A stretch of 14,057 nt of DNA from Thermococcus sp. (GTDB taxonomy: Archaea; Methanobacteriota_B; Thermococci; Thermococcales; Thermococcaceae), in assembly GCF_027066465.1 (NCBI RefSeq), contig NZ_JAMONU010000061.1, positions 1 through 14,057 of the forward strand, given 5' to 3'. The position numbers and the translations under genes are program-made. How positions within the stretch are numbered: position 1 is the first letter of the stretch; every line of letters starts with the position of its first letter. Shown here piece by piece: positions 6,120-12,662 of the stretch. The notes below the pieces were generated by a model, which was not told the origin of the DNA, did not search any database, and was given only the letters and a program-made list of their open reading frames with translations.

Positions 6120-7427
6120 TCAGAGGCCGAGGAGGGTCATAAGCTCCCCAACGGCTTCTTCCTTTTTCACAACTTTCTGTTCGCCCGTTTCCATGTCCCT
6201 TATCGTGACGTTGCCGCTCTCAAGGTCTTTTCTTCCCACGATGACGACGTGAGGAACTCCAAGCCTTCCGGCGTAGTCCAGAGCCTTTCTCAGCTTCCTC
6301 CCAGTCAGCTCGAGGTCGGTTTCAACGCCGGCCCTCCTCAGGGCCGAAACTATCTCTATCGCCGCTTTCCGAACCCCCAGCTCTTCTCCAACGGGAATAA
6401 CGTAGACGTCTGGCCTGAGCTTGACCTCAGGAATCAGCCCCTTCCGCTCGAGGATTGGGATTAGCCTTTCGATGCCTATTGCGAAACCAGTGGCGGGTGT
6501 CGGTCTGCCCCCGAAAACCTCGATGAGGTTGTCGTAGCGGCCGCCGCCGCCAATCGAGCCGATTCCGAGGTCGTTCGGCGCTATCGCCTCAAAAACCACG
6601 CTCGTGTAGTAGTCGAAGCCCCTCGCTATTCCGAGGTCAATTCTAATCCATTTCGAGACCCCGTAGGCGTCGAGCAAATCGACGAGCTCGTAGAGGCGCT
6701 TTATCTCGGCTTTAGCTTCCTCGCTTGTGAACAGCTCCTCGGCCTTCGGGAGAACCTCGTTCGGCTCGCCCTTGATTTCAACCAGCGAGAGAACCTTCTC
6801 GACTCCTTCATCGCTCAGCCCGATGTCCCTCAAGGCCTTGACGAACTCCTCTTTGGTAAGCTTGTCCTTCTTGTCTATGAGCCTCATGAGCCCGATGTCG
6901 TCTTTGACGCCGAGCATCTTGGCGAACTCGTCGAGCAGAACCCTGTCGCCGATGTTGACGGTGAAGTCCTCCAAACCGGTCGCGAGGTAGCTCTCGGTGA
7001 AGAGCGCTATAACTTCAGCATCGGCCTCAACTTTATCGCTCCCTATTAGCTCCACACCAGCCTGCCAGAACTCCCTAAAACGGCCGCTTTGAGGTTCTTC
7101 ATACCTGAACATGTTCGCTATGTAGTACCACTTTATTGGCTTCGGGGCCGTCTGGAAGGAAGCAACGTAGAGCCTCGCAACGCTCGACGTCATGTCAGGG
7201 CGGAGCGAGATGTCCCTTCCGCCCTTGTCGAGGAAGGCGTAGAGCTGTTTTACAACCTCCTCACCGCTCCTGAGCTTGAAGAGCTCGGTGTACTCAAAGG
7301 TAGGAGTTAGAACCTCGTGGAAGTTGTAGCGCTCAAAGGTTTCGCGAATCCTCTCGAAGACCCATCTCCTCTTCGCCATCTCCTCTGGTAAAAAGTCCCT
7401 CGTTCCCTTAACGCGCTCAACCTTCAT
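6120..7427 (-). CDS. hisS: Histidyl-tRNA synthetase
   Basis: Class II synthetase that charges tRNA-His in the cytoplasm. The 435 residues contain KGTRDFLPEE at the N-terminus, the motif 1 region, motif 2 starting FRYEEPQSGRFREFWQ (107-122) and ending QAGVELIG, the HisRS-specific GIARGFDYY (266-274) and GGGGRYDN (293-300) motifs, and motif 3 GFAIGIERL (314-322). A C-terminal anticodon-binding domain follows from about 340. Length and motifs are normal for a functional enzyme rather than a HisZ-type paralogue. The ATG at 7427 follows AGGTGA with 5-nt spacing; an in-frame GTG at 7436 lies inside that Shine-Dalgarno. Its own promoter is likely the element at 7461-7469, so it need not be cotranscribed with the MarC-family gene upstream. 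Confidence 0.97.
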   Translation of the reverse strand: MKVERVKGTRDFLPEEMAKRRWVFERIRETFERYNFHEVLTPTFEYTELFKLRSGEEVVKQLYAFLDKGGRDISLRPDMTSSVARLYVASFQTAPKPIKWYYIANMFRYEEPQSGRFREFWQAGVELIGSDKVEADAEVIALFTESYLATGLEDFTVNIGDRVLLDEFAKMLGVKDDIGLMRLIDKKDKLTKEEFVKALRDIGLSDEGVEKVLSLVEIKGEPNEVLPKAEELFTSEEAKAEIKRLYELVDLLDAYGVSKWIRIDLGIARGFDYYTSVVFEAIAPNDLGIGSIGGGGRYDNLIEVFGGRPTPATGFAIGIERLIPILERKGLIPEVKLRPDVYVIPVGEELGVRKAAIEIVSALRRAGVETDLELTGRKLRKALDYAGRLGVPHVVIVGRKDLESGNVTIRDMETGEQKVVKKEEAVGELMTLLGL

Positions 7428-7460
7428 CCCTCTCACCTTTTCGGAAGAGAGGAGGGAGAA

Positions 7461-7469
7461 GTTAAAAGG
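7461..7469 (-). promoter_or_regulatory. TATA element of hisS
   Basis: GTTAAAAGG (CCTTTTAAC on the minus strand) is about 38 nt before the hisS ATG, giving a leader of roughly 13 nt that includes the AGGTGA ribosome site. It sits in the 64-bp gap behind the MarC-family gene. Confidence 0.5.
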
Positions 7470-7491
7470 TTATCCCGGCAGGTTTTGACGT

Positions 7492-8106
7492 TCATCCGGC
7501 TGAGGTCATGAGGAGGTATATCCCGACGACGCCCTCGACCATCATTTGCGCCCCAATGGCCATTATGAAGAGACCGATTATCCTGATTGTGACGCTCAGA
7601 AGGGTCTTGTTCACGGACTTCATCATGTAGAGCGCCACGAACATTGAGAGCGCAACGATTGCTATCGCTATGGCCGTCGCTGAAAGAGAAACGAGGTAGC
7701 CGTACTCCGCCGTGAGGGTTATCACCGCGGTTATTGCCGCGGGGCCGGCTATGAGTGGCATCGCGACCGGGACCGCCGCTAAGGCGAGTATGTCGCGCTC
7801 CCTCTTGAGGGTGAACATTCCACCGCCTTCCAGAGCTTCGAGACCGATTTTGAAGAGAACGAAGCCGCCGGCAACTTTCAGGGCGTTTATGTTGATGTGG
7901 AAAATCTCCTGGAGGATTATCTGGCCCGCTATCGCGAAAGTCGCCAAGAGGAGAAAGCCTATCAGGTTGGCCCTTACGATGAGCGCCCGGATGTCCTCTA
8001 TTTGAAAGTCCTCGCGGAGGAAGGTGACGAGGAGTATCTTATCGCTCGGGTCAATCATGATGAGCATCAGCAATGCCGAACTCAGTATGGTGGTGACTTC
8101 ACTCAT
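7492..8106 (-). CDS. MarC/SnatA-family integral membrane protein (putative neutral amino acid transporter)
   Basis: MarC family (UPF0056) membrane protein of 204 residues with about six transmembrane helices: residues about 5-27, 43-64, 71-92, 107-130, 137-162 and 171-196. The family signature is visible in LMLIMIDPSDKILLVTFL near the N-terminus and in VPVAMPLIAGPAAITAVI around 113-130. The best-studied relative known to me is SnatA of Thermococcus sp. KS-1, reported to transport glycine and other small neutral amino acids, so a similar role is possible but not shown here; E. coli MarC itself has no proven substrate. The ATG at 8106 has no Shine-Dalgarno and lies about 25 nt from a TATA element (8128-8135), so the message is probably leaderless. 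That makes it unlike most neighbouring genes. Confidence 0.92.
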   Translation of the reverse strand: MSEVTTILSSALLMLIMIDPSDKILLVTFLREDFQIEDIRALIVRANLIGFLLLATFAIAGQIILQEIFHININALKVAGGFVLFKIGLEALEGGGMFTLKRERDILALAAVPVAMPLIAGPAAITAVITLTAEYGYLVSLSATAIAIAIVALSMFVALYMMKSVNKTLLSVTIRIIGLFIMAIGAQMMVEGVVGIYLLMTSAG

Positions 8107-8127
8107 GTTGGGAGCTGGGGAAAGCGA

Positions 8128-8135
8128 TTTAAAAA
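8128..8135. promoter_or_regulatory. Bidirectional TATA element (MarC-family gene and plus-strand sRNA)
   Basis: TTTAAAAA reads as a TATA box on both strands. On the minus strand, initiation 25 nt away falls on the MarC-family ATG. On the plus strand it falls at about 8157, just before the C-like box of the candidate sRNA (8159). Both distances are what archaeal TBP/TFB promoters predict. Confidence 0.5.
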
Positions 8136-8152
8136 GCTACCCCAACCAAGAG

Positions 8153-8212
8153 CGAGCGATGACGAAACCGGTACTGGCTGAGTCGTGATGAGCACTCGGT
8201 TGGCCGAGCTGT
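8153..8212 (+). ncRNA. Candidate C/D box sRNA with degenerate C and D boxes
   Basis: The plus strand shows a C-like box AUGACGA (8159-8165, one change from RUGAUGA), a 12-nt guide AACCGGUACUGG, D' box CUGA (8178-8181), 3-nt spacer GUC, C' box GUGAUGA (8185-8191), a 12-nt guide GCACUCGGUUGG, and D-like box CCGA (8204-8207, one change from CUGA). AGC (8155-8157) can pair with GCU (8208-8210). Both guides have the canonical 12-nt length and the D'-C' spacing equals that of the sRNA at 5413-5470. It lies wholly between two genes, and the TATA at 8128-8135 is correctly placed. Predicted targets are CCAGUACCGGUU (methylated at the first U) and CCAACCGAGUGC (at the third C). The imperfect outer boxes, which are normally the better conserved ones, lower confidence. 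Confidence 0.65.
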
Positions 8213-8234
8213 TGGAACAGAAAGGGGAGGGCCT

Positions 8235-8873
8235 TCAAACTTCCCCGCTTATTCCCCTGAGCCTCCTGAAGACGCTCTTCCTGACTATGAACTTCTCGCC
8301 ACCCTCCCTAAGCTGGAGCACCATGGGGAACATCACCCTCAGTAGGGGAAGGGCCTCTGAGGAGGCCTTCTCAACGGCCTCAACGTTGACGAAAACAACG
8401 TTGATAACGTCCCTGCTCTGGATGATCTGCCTGCCGATGTCGTGTATCTGTTCTATAAGCTCCTTCCTGTTGAACAAGTTCATGACCATCTCGATGCCCA
8501 GCTGGACGTTAATCCTGACCTCGCTTCCCTCCCCGGCGATTATCTTTGAAAGGGCCTCATCGTACCGGGTCTTGTAAACCGGATAGGGAGAGATTGGAAC
8601 CTTGTGGAGGACGTTTCCAGCGCTTATCTTGCCGCCGACCTTGATTACCGAGACCCGGTCAATGAATCCGACGTCCAGTCCCAGCAGTTCCGCCTGATAG
8701 AGGTACACTGGAAGGGCATCCACGAAGTCCGTAACAACGAGGTTCATACCATCCCCGTACCGCTCCGTGATTTCCCTGAGGAACTTTACGAAGGCGTACC
8801 CCACTATGTCCTCCGACGTGTGCTCCACCAACGCACTCGTCCTTCTCTCCATGATTATGTCCGCGATTCCCAT
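8235..8873 (-). CDS. DUF257 family protein
   Basis: The 212-residue soluble protein resembles the Thermococcales-restricted DUF257 family (Pfam PF03192), whose function is unknown and which usually occurs in several copies per genome. The family look is an N-terminal segment with VEHTSED (VEY.S in relatives), a beta-alpha-beta arrangement with LVVTDFVDALP, then DRVSVIKVGG, and a C-terminal strand INVVFVNVEAVE, suggesting a RecA/P-loop-like core without a clear Walker A. I see no signal peptide or membrane helix. The ATG at 8873 follows GGGAGGTGGT; an in-frame GTG at 8894 lies upstream of that site. A TATA at 8917-8924 gives a leader of about 22 nt. The promoter carries TGTTATGTAACA and a TTTTTGTAAC element identical to one before the zinc-ribbon gene. 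Identification is from memory of family sequences. Confidence 0.8.
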   Translation of the reverse strand: MGIADIIMERRTSALVEHTSEDIVGYAFVKFLREITERYGDGMNLVVTDFVDALPVYLYQAELLGLDVGFIDRVSVIKVGGKISAGNVLHKVPISPYPVYKTRYDEALSKIIAGEGSEVRINVQLGIEMVMNLFNRKELIEQIHDIGRQIIQSRDVINVVFVNVEAVEKASSEALPLLRVMFPMVLQLREGGEKFIVRKSVFRRLRGISGEV

Positions 8874-9232
8874 TTGGACCACCTCCCTTTGCACGGTTCT
8901 TGCCTGTTATGTAACATTTTTAAACTTTTTTGCGATTTTTTGTAACAAAAATCTTGATATATATCACAAAATACAACAAAAAAGCCCCAAAATAGTACAT
9001 TATAAACGCACTGCTAAAATCTGTTTAAAGGGCCATACATCAAACCAAAACGACCCAGGGGGTACGTGTTTGAGAACCTAAGGTAACGGAAACACTCGCG
9101 AAACAGCGGGAATGACAAAACAATCGGCAACGCTCAACAGGATTTGTTACTCCCCAGAACAGCGTTACAAATGTAACATAGGCTTGTGGAAACCCAGTTT
9201 AATGGAACAGAAATGAGGAAAAAACAAACAGG
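8874..9232. other. AT-rich spacer with inverted repeats and the DUF257 promoter
   Basis: No convincing gene lies in these 359 bases. The left end holds the DUF257 promoter: TATA TTTTTAAA (8917-8924), TGTTA-TG-TAACA (8905-8916) and GATTTTT-N6-AAAAATC (8934-8953). The perfect 12-bp palindrome TGATATATATCA is at 8955-8966. A plus-strand TATA-like ATTATAAAC near 9000 has no obvious gene behind it. Around 9067-9097 GTGTTT...AAACAC with inner ACC-UAA-GGU could fold as a hairpin. GTTACA-AA-TGTAAC (9164-9177) is an inverted repeat with 6-bp arms. GTAAC/GTTAC also occurs singly at 9083-9087 and 9146-9150. It may hold binding sites or decayed sequence. Confidence 0.6.
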
Positions 9233-9580
9233 TCATTCACCCAGTAGCGAGTCAAGCAGCTTCTCCATGAACTCCCTATCCTTGATTGCGCGTCGGGACA
9301 GCCTCTTAACGGTCGGGTATGGAATTCCAAGTAGCTTTGAAATCCCTGAGTCGCTGAGGCCGGCCCTGAGGCGCAGGTAAGCGACGGCTATAAAGGCCTT
9401 GATGTCGTGAACCCCCTTGAACGGAGTCCCCTCGAGTTCTGTGAACGTTTTGCCGCAACGTTTGCACTGAAAACGCTGGACTCGAAAGCTCTCCCTCCCA
9501 ACATGGCCTATCCTAACCAGCCTCCCTGAACCGCAGGAGGGGCATGCGAGGCCGAAGCCGAACCCTTCTGAGGGCCTCAA
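9233..9580 (-). CDS. Zinc-ribbon/HTH protein, main reading frame of a frameshifted gene
   Basis: This 115-codon frame encodes a zinc ribbon (ACPSCGS, Cys13 and Cys16; CKRCGKTF, Cys39 and Cys42) with the linker TELEGTPF, then a helix-turn-helix (about 76-97, SGISKLLGIPYPTVKRLSRR) and a short helical tail. The ribbon-plus-HTH layout occurs in IS1-like InsA proteins and in archaeal DNA-binding regulators; there is no transposase catalytic domain and no terminal repeats, so a regulator is more likely. The only start in this frame is a TTG at 9580 without a Shine-Dalgarno. A perfect Shine-Dalgarno and ATG lie upstream at 9641 in another frame, and the two frames overlap between 9513 and 9604. The natural product is therefore probably about 137 residues, needing a +1 shift. 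Either this copy is broken, the shift is programmed, or there is a sequence error. Confidence 0.65.
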   Translation of the reverse strand: MRPSEGFGFGLACPSCGSGRLVRIGHVGRESFRVQRFQCKRCGKTFTELEGTPFKGVHDIKAFIAVAYLRLRAGLSDSGISKLLGIPYPTVKRLSRRAIKDREFMEKLLDSLLGE

Positions 9581-9641
9581 GGACGTCTCTCTCGGAAAAG
9601 CTCGTTATGAGCGAAAGCTCCCACACGAGTCTTGTTTCCAT
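9513..9641 (-). pseudogene. 5' part of the zinc-ribbon gene in a different frame
   Basis: The ATG at 9641 follows GGAGGTGG with ideal spacing and a TATA at 9686-9694. It opens METRLVWELSLITSFSERDV, a helical segment that reads like a genuine N-terminus, then LEALRR, after which the frame turns into arginine-rich sequence and stops at TAG (9513-9515, 42 codons). A move of +1 near codons 24-28 joins it to SEGFGFGLACPSC of the zinc-ribbon frame. All expression signals belong to this frame and all recognisable domains to the other. Confidence 0.6.
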
Positions 9642-9685
9642 CTTAACCACCTCCACTTCCCCATCCCCGGAACTTTCGGGAAACA

Positions 9686-9694
9686 TTTTATAAA
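9686..9694 (-). promoter_or_regulatory. TATA element of the zinc-ribbon gene with upstream GTTACAAAAA
   Basis: TTTTATAAA is about 49 nt before the ATG at 9641, giving a leader of roughly 25 nt. On the minus strand GTTACAAAAA (plus-strand coordinates 9695-9704) abuts it upstream. The same ten bases occur upstream of the DUF257 TATA at 8937-8946. Confidence 0.5.
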
Positions 9695-9850
9695 TTTTTG
9701 TAACTAAACTGCCACTTCAAGGTTCGAGGAACAGCATAGGTGAACAGAAACAACTTGGAATCTTTCAAATGCGACCGAACAAATTATTGACATTAACAAT
9801 TCAAAAAGATGGTAGAAATAGGAAAAAATTAACCAAAAACCTGCCAAAAG

Positions 9851-9860
9851 CTTTTTAAAT
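9851..9860 (+). promoter_or_regulatory. TATA element of the FAD dehydrogenase gene
   Basis: CTTTTTAAAT lies about 35 nt before the ATG at 9890, giving a leader of about 9 nt with only a weak AAGGGA ribosome site. The preceding bases (9705-9850) are AT-rich and show no other feature. Confidence 0.55.
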
Positions 9861-9889
9861 CTTCGACCATAGAACTTGGCAAGGGAAAT

Positions 9890-11353
9890 ATGGTTTCCGA
9901 AAAGGAAATCGGCAGGTTCTACGACGTTATTATTATCGGAGCCGGTCCGGCTGGCCTTTTCGCGGCCTACGAGCTGGCCGAAAAGAGCAATTTGAAGGTT
10001 CTCATCATTGAAGAGGGAGGCGACGTCAGGCAGAGGGTTTGTCCGATGTTTGAGCTGGGCTACTGCATAGAGTGCAAGCCCTGCCACATAATGAGCGGCG
10101 TCGGCGGTGCCGGCGGGTTAAGCGACGGGACCATAAACCTCCGTCCTGACATCGGCGGAGACCTGAGGGAGCTGACCGGGGATGAGAACTACGCCTGGCA
10201 GCTCGTCTGGGAGGTAGACCAGATTTTCCTAAGGCACGGGGCGCCGAGAAACCTCTACAAGGGCAACCCGGAACAGGTCAAATACTGGGAGCAGAAGGCG
10301 GCCCAGGCGGGGGTCAAGTTCATCCCGATAATCCAGAGGCACATAGGCTCGGACAGAACGCCTCAGGTGATAGAGAGCATAAAACGGCACTTGGAGAGCA
10401 AAGGCGTGAAGTTCCTCCTCTGGACTAAAGCCCTTGAGTTCGGGAAGGGCTGGGTGAAGGTGAGGAGAGGAAAGGACGTCTTCGAGATTAAGGCGAAGTA
10501 CATAATCGTCGCCCCCGGCAGGGGTGGAGCGGACTGGTTCCATGGGGTTGCTCAGAAGATAGGCCTCAAAGCAAGGCACGGCCCGATTGACGTTGGCGTC
10601 CGCGTCGAGGTTCCCGCGATAGTCATGGAGCCCATAACGAGCATAAACCACGACCCCAAGTTCCACATCTACACAGACACCTACGACGACTTCGTGAGGA
10701 CATTCTGCACCAACCCAAACGGCTTCGTCGTCGAGGAGCGCTACGATGGCTACGTCGGCGTAAACGGCCACTCGATGCACGAGAAGAAGAGCAACAACAC
10801 AAACTTCGCCTTCCTGAGCAGGATTGAACTTACCGAGCCCGTCGAGGACACGACGGCCTACGGCAAGAGCATAGCGCAGTTAGCTACCACGATAGGCGGT
10901 GGAAAGCCCCTGATTCAGCGCCTCGGGGATTTAAGGAGGGGAAGGAGGAGCACGTGGGCGAGGATAAGGAGGAGCGACGTCGAGCCGACGCTGAGGAACG
11001 TAACTCCCGGCGACATAGCGATGGCTTTACCGCACCGCGTCGTGACGAACATCATAGAGGGCCTTGAGAAGCTCGATAAGGTCCTGCCCGGCGTTGCCAG
11101 CGACCACACGCTCCTCTACGCGCCGGAAATCAAGTACTACGCCATGAAGGTCGAGGTCGACGAGAACCTCGAAACGAGCATCGAGGGAATCTTTGCGGCA
11201 GGAGATGGAGCCGGTTTGAGCAGGGACATCGTCAACGCGGCCGCGACAGGTTTGCTCGCCGCTCGCGGGATACTCAAGAAGGAGGGGTTGTACACGGAGA
11301 GGGACTTCAGGAAGCCCGGCAACTGGAAGGCGAAGGTCGAGGCGCTTGAGTAA
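9890..11353 (+). CDS. FAD-dependent dehydrogenase (COG2509-like)
   Basis: 487-residue cytosolic flavoprotein. The N-terminal Rossmann motif is IIIGAGPAGLFAAYELAE (Gly17, Gly19, Gly22), with Glu41/Glu42 ending strand 2 for the FAD ribose. A cysteine cluster CIECKPC (59-65) is followed by the glycine-rich MSGVGGAGGLSDG. The C-terminal FAD motif is GIFAAGDGAGLSRDIVNAAA (from 433), with Asp439 contacting the flavin pyrophosphate. This layout fits the uncharacterised FAD-dependent dehydrogenases of COG2509, distantly related to geranylgeranyl reductases and HI0933-type proteins; the substrate is unknown. The cysteines could be a redox pair or bind iron or zinc. The ATG at 9890 has a weak ribosome site and a well-placed TATA, so the leader is very short. 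It appears monocistronic, with a T-rich stretch after the stop (about 11408-11437). Confidence 0.9.
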   Translation: MVSEKEIGRFYDVIIIGAGPAGLFAAYELAEKSNLKVLIIEEGGDVRQRVCPMFELGYCIECKPCHIMSGVGGAGGLSDGTINLRPDIGGDLRELTGDENYAWQLVWEVDQIFLRHGAPRNLYKGNPEQVKYWEQKAAQAGVKFIPIIQRHIGSDRTPQVIESIKRHLESKGVKFLLWTKALEFGKGWVKVRRGKDVFEIKAKYIIVAPGRGGADWFHGVAQKIGLKARHGPIDVGVRVEVPAIVMEPITSINHDPKFHIYTDTYDDFVRTFCTNPNGFVVEERYDGYVGVNGHSMHEKKSNNTNFAFLSRIELTEPVEDTTAYGKSIAQLATTIGGGKPLIQRLGDLRRGRRSTWARIRRSDVEPTLRNVTPGDIAMALPHRVVTNIIEGLEKLDKVLPGVASDHTLLYAPEIKYYAMKVEVDENLETSIEGIFAAGDGAGLSRDIVNAAATGLLAARGILKKEGLYTERDFRKPGNWKAKVEALE

Positions 11354-11407
11354 GTGAAACCGAGTTCATGAACAGGAGATTGTAAGTGGTTACTACTGTT
11401 TAAATTT

Positions 11408-11437
11408 GGTTTATTTTGGAACTTTTTATTCTGTTTA
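11408..11437 (+). terminator. T-rich terminator candidate after the FAD dehydrogenase gene
   Basis: Repeated T runs (GGTTTATTTTGG, ACTTTTTATTCTGTTT) begin about 55 nt after the stop without a preceding strong hairpin, which is the usual archaeal intrinsic terminator form. Part of it could also act as a promoter element for the next operon. Confidence 0.35.
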
Positions 11438-11459
11438 GGTGTGTTTATTTAACAGAAAG

Positions 11460-11468
11460 GTTTTTATA
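11460..11468 (+). promoter_or_regulatory. TATA element of the DUF4855/CGP-CTERM operon
   Basis: TTTTTATAT lies about 38 nt before the ATG at 11502, placing the transcript start at about 11490, at the GGTGGT ribosome site. T-rich alternatives further upstream (near 11400 and 11425) would permit a longer N-terminus. Confidence 0.45.
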
Positions 11469-11501
11469 TTGTTAGTTACTTATTTACATTGGTGGTTCCT
11501 T

Positions 11502-12662
11502 ATGTCGAAGTTTGGTTTGTGGTGGGTTATGTGGGATAAGAGTACTGGAACTCACAAGTCGAGGATGACTTACAAGGGACAACTTCCAGTTTCTTTTTAT
11601 GAAGCTGTCCAATGGTTCAAAGATAGAGACTTTGATGTTGCAGTTTTTCTTGGAAACATACGTTATTCTGGGAGAAAATTAACAGAGTACACTATAAACA
11701 GTCTTAAGGAATATATCAAAACCTATACATGTGCAGAGGGGAAATATCAAACAGGTTATTCAGATGGGCAGAACTTTTCACAATGGGTTTCATCTAAGGT
11801 AAATAGAACATTGGAATATTATATAGTAATTCCAGAATCGTACATGCTTGAAAGAACAATAACAGGCGTTGTAAACGGGGGGAGAGTGGAATACAACTCT
11901 ATCCCAAGGGACTGCCCAGCGAATGGTTTCTATAATTCATATTGGCATGGCTGGATTGATGGTGTTCTCAGCGTGCCTGATAGTAGCAGACTTGGTTTTT
12001 ACTGGGGTTACGAAAGTTGCCTCCAAGCAACTGTTCACGATCCAAATCTGAAATACATATTTAATCCATTCTGCAACTATAACAACACAGAGTACATCGA
12101 GAAATATACCTCATTCCTTAAAGATATGAGCAACTACATCCATAACCACGGGTTGGAATTAATCTGGATTCCTACGATTGGAAACAGGACTATGAAGTAC
12201 GTGACTAATCCAAATTACGTTGCTGTTCCTATTCTTGCTAGATATTTTAATCAAGTGTTTGTCCAGCCTCACTATTATCAGACTACTAAACTGAGTGATG
12301 GTAGTGATTACTCGTTCCAAGAACTCGTCCGCCGTGTGAAGTGGATGTACGAGAATGGACTTTCCATTGAAATGGAGGCCGACAACAGCATAATTGGAGA
12401 ACCAAGCAACTGCGCATACTGCAAAAGCACTCAGAACAGGAAAGGTTGTGACTTGACTCTCACTCCAGAAACAGAAGAAAAATGCATCAACCGCGCATGC
12501 GATTACGTAAATGCTATACTGGAGGCCTATTCAGAGTTGTTTCACCGTCCACCATTATCACCAGGAACGGTTATTAACGAACTCTTTCCCCATCGGGCTT
12601 ACTATTTCGGCACAGACTTTGAAGTGGTAACCCGGGTGAGATCCAAGTGTCCAAACTGGTGA
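11502..12662 (+). CDS. DUF4855-like protein
   Basis: 386 residues. The middle and C-terminal parts match my memory of DUF4855 (Pfam PF16147), known mainly from secreted Firmicute proteins: SRLGFYWGYES, then NYIHNHGLELIWIPTIGN, FNQVFVQPHYYQTT, and MYENGLSIEMEAD. Spaced aromatic, Asp and Glu residues at strand ends suggest a TIM-barrel, glycoside-hydrolase-like fold, which is an inference. There are ten cysteines, five of them in a segment near the C-terminus (NCAYC, GCDLT, KCINRAC), so disulfides or metal binding are likely. The ATG at 11502 follows GGTGGT with 5-nt spacing; an in-frame extension to a GTG at 11439 would add a hydrophobic segment but runs through the presumed TATA. Without it I see no signal peptide, odd for this family. 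GC is much lower than in flanking genes (19 of 60 bases at 11641-11700), suggesting acquisition. The 3' end overlaps the next gene by 16 bp. Confidence 0.8.
   Translation: MSKFGLWWVMWDKSTGTHKSRMTYKGQLPVSFYEAVQWFKDRDFDVAVFLGNIRYSGRKLTEYTINSLKEYIKTYTCAEGKYQTGYSDGQNFSQWVSSKVNRTLEYYIVIPESYMLERTITGVVNGGRVEYNSIPRDCPANGFYNSYWHGWIDGVLSVPDSSRLGFYWGYESCLQATVHDPNLKYIFNPFCNYNNTEYIEKYTSFLKDMSNYIHNHGLELIWIPTIGNRTMKYVTNPNYVAVPILARYFNQVFVQPHYYQTTKLSDGSDYSFQELVRRVKWMYENGLSIEMEADNSIIGEPSNCAYCKSTQNRKGCDLTLTPETEEKCINRACDYVNAILEAYSELFHRPPLSPGTVINELFPHRAYYFGTDFEVVTRVRSKCPNW

Noticed and set aside
8905..9087. SurR (GTTn3AAC) sites, suggested by GTTATGTAAC and GTTTGAGAAC
   Set aside because: Both have four, not three, bases between GTT and AAC, so they do not fit the published SurR consensus.
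9067..9125. Possible H/ACA-type RNA (hairpins followed by ACA)
   Set aside because: No recognisable K-turn, pseudouridylation pocket or properly spaced ACA; the stems are short and could be chance.
9112..9216. 34-codon plus-strand frame MTKQSATLNRICYS
   Set aside because: No good Shine-Dalgarno, no correctly spaced TATA, and the sequence looks like AT-rich spacer.
9233..9641. Insertion sequence, because of the IS1-like zinc ribbon
   Set aside because: No catalytic transposase domain, no terminal inverted repeats and no target-site duplication found.
11368..11377. Palindrome GTTCATGAAC just after the FAD dehydrogenase gene
   Set aside because: Located downstream of a stop and far from a promoter; a 10-bp palindrome is expected by chance in 14 kb.
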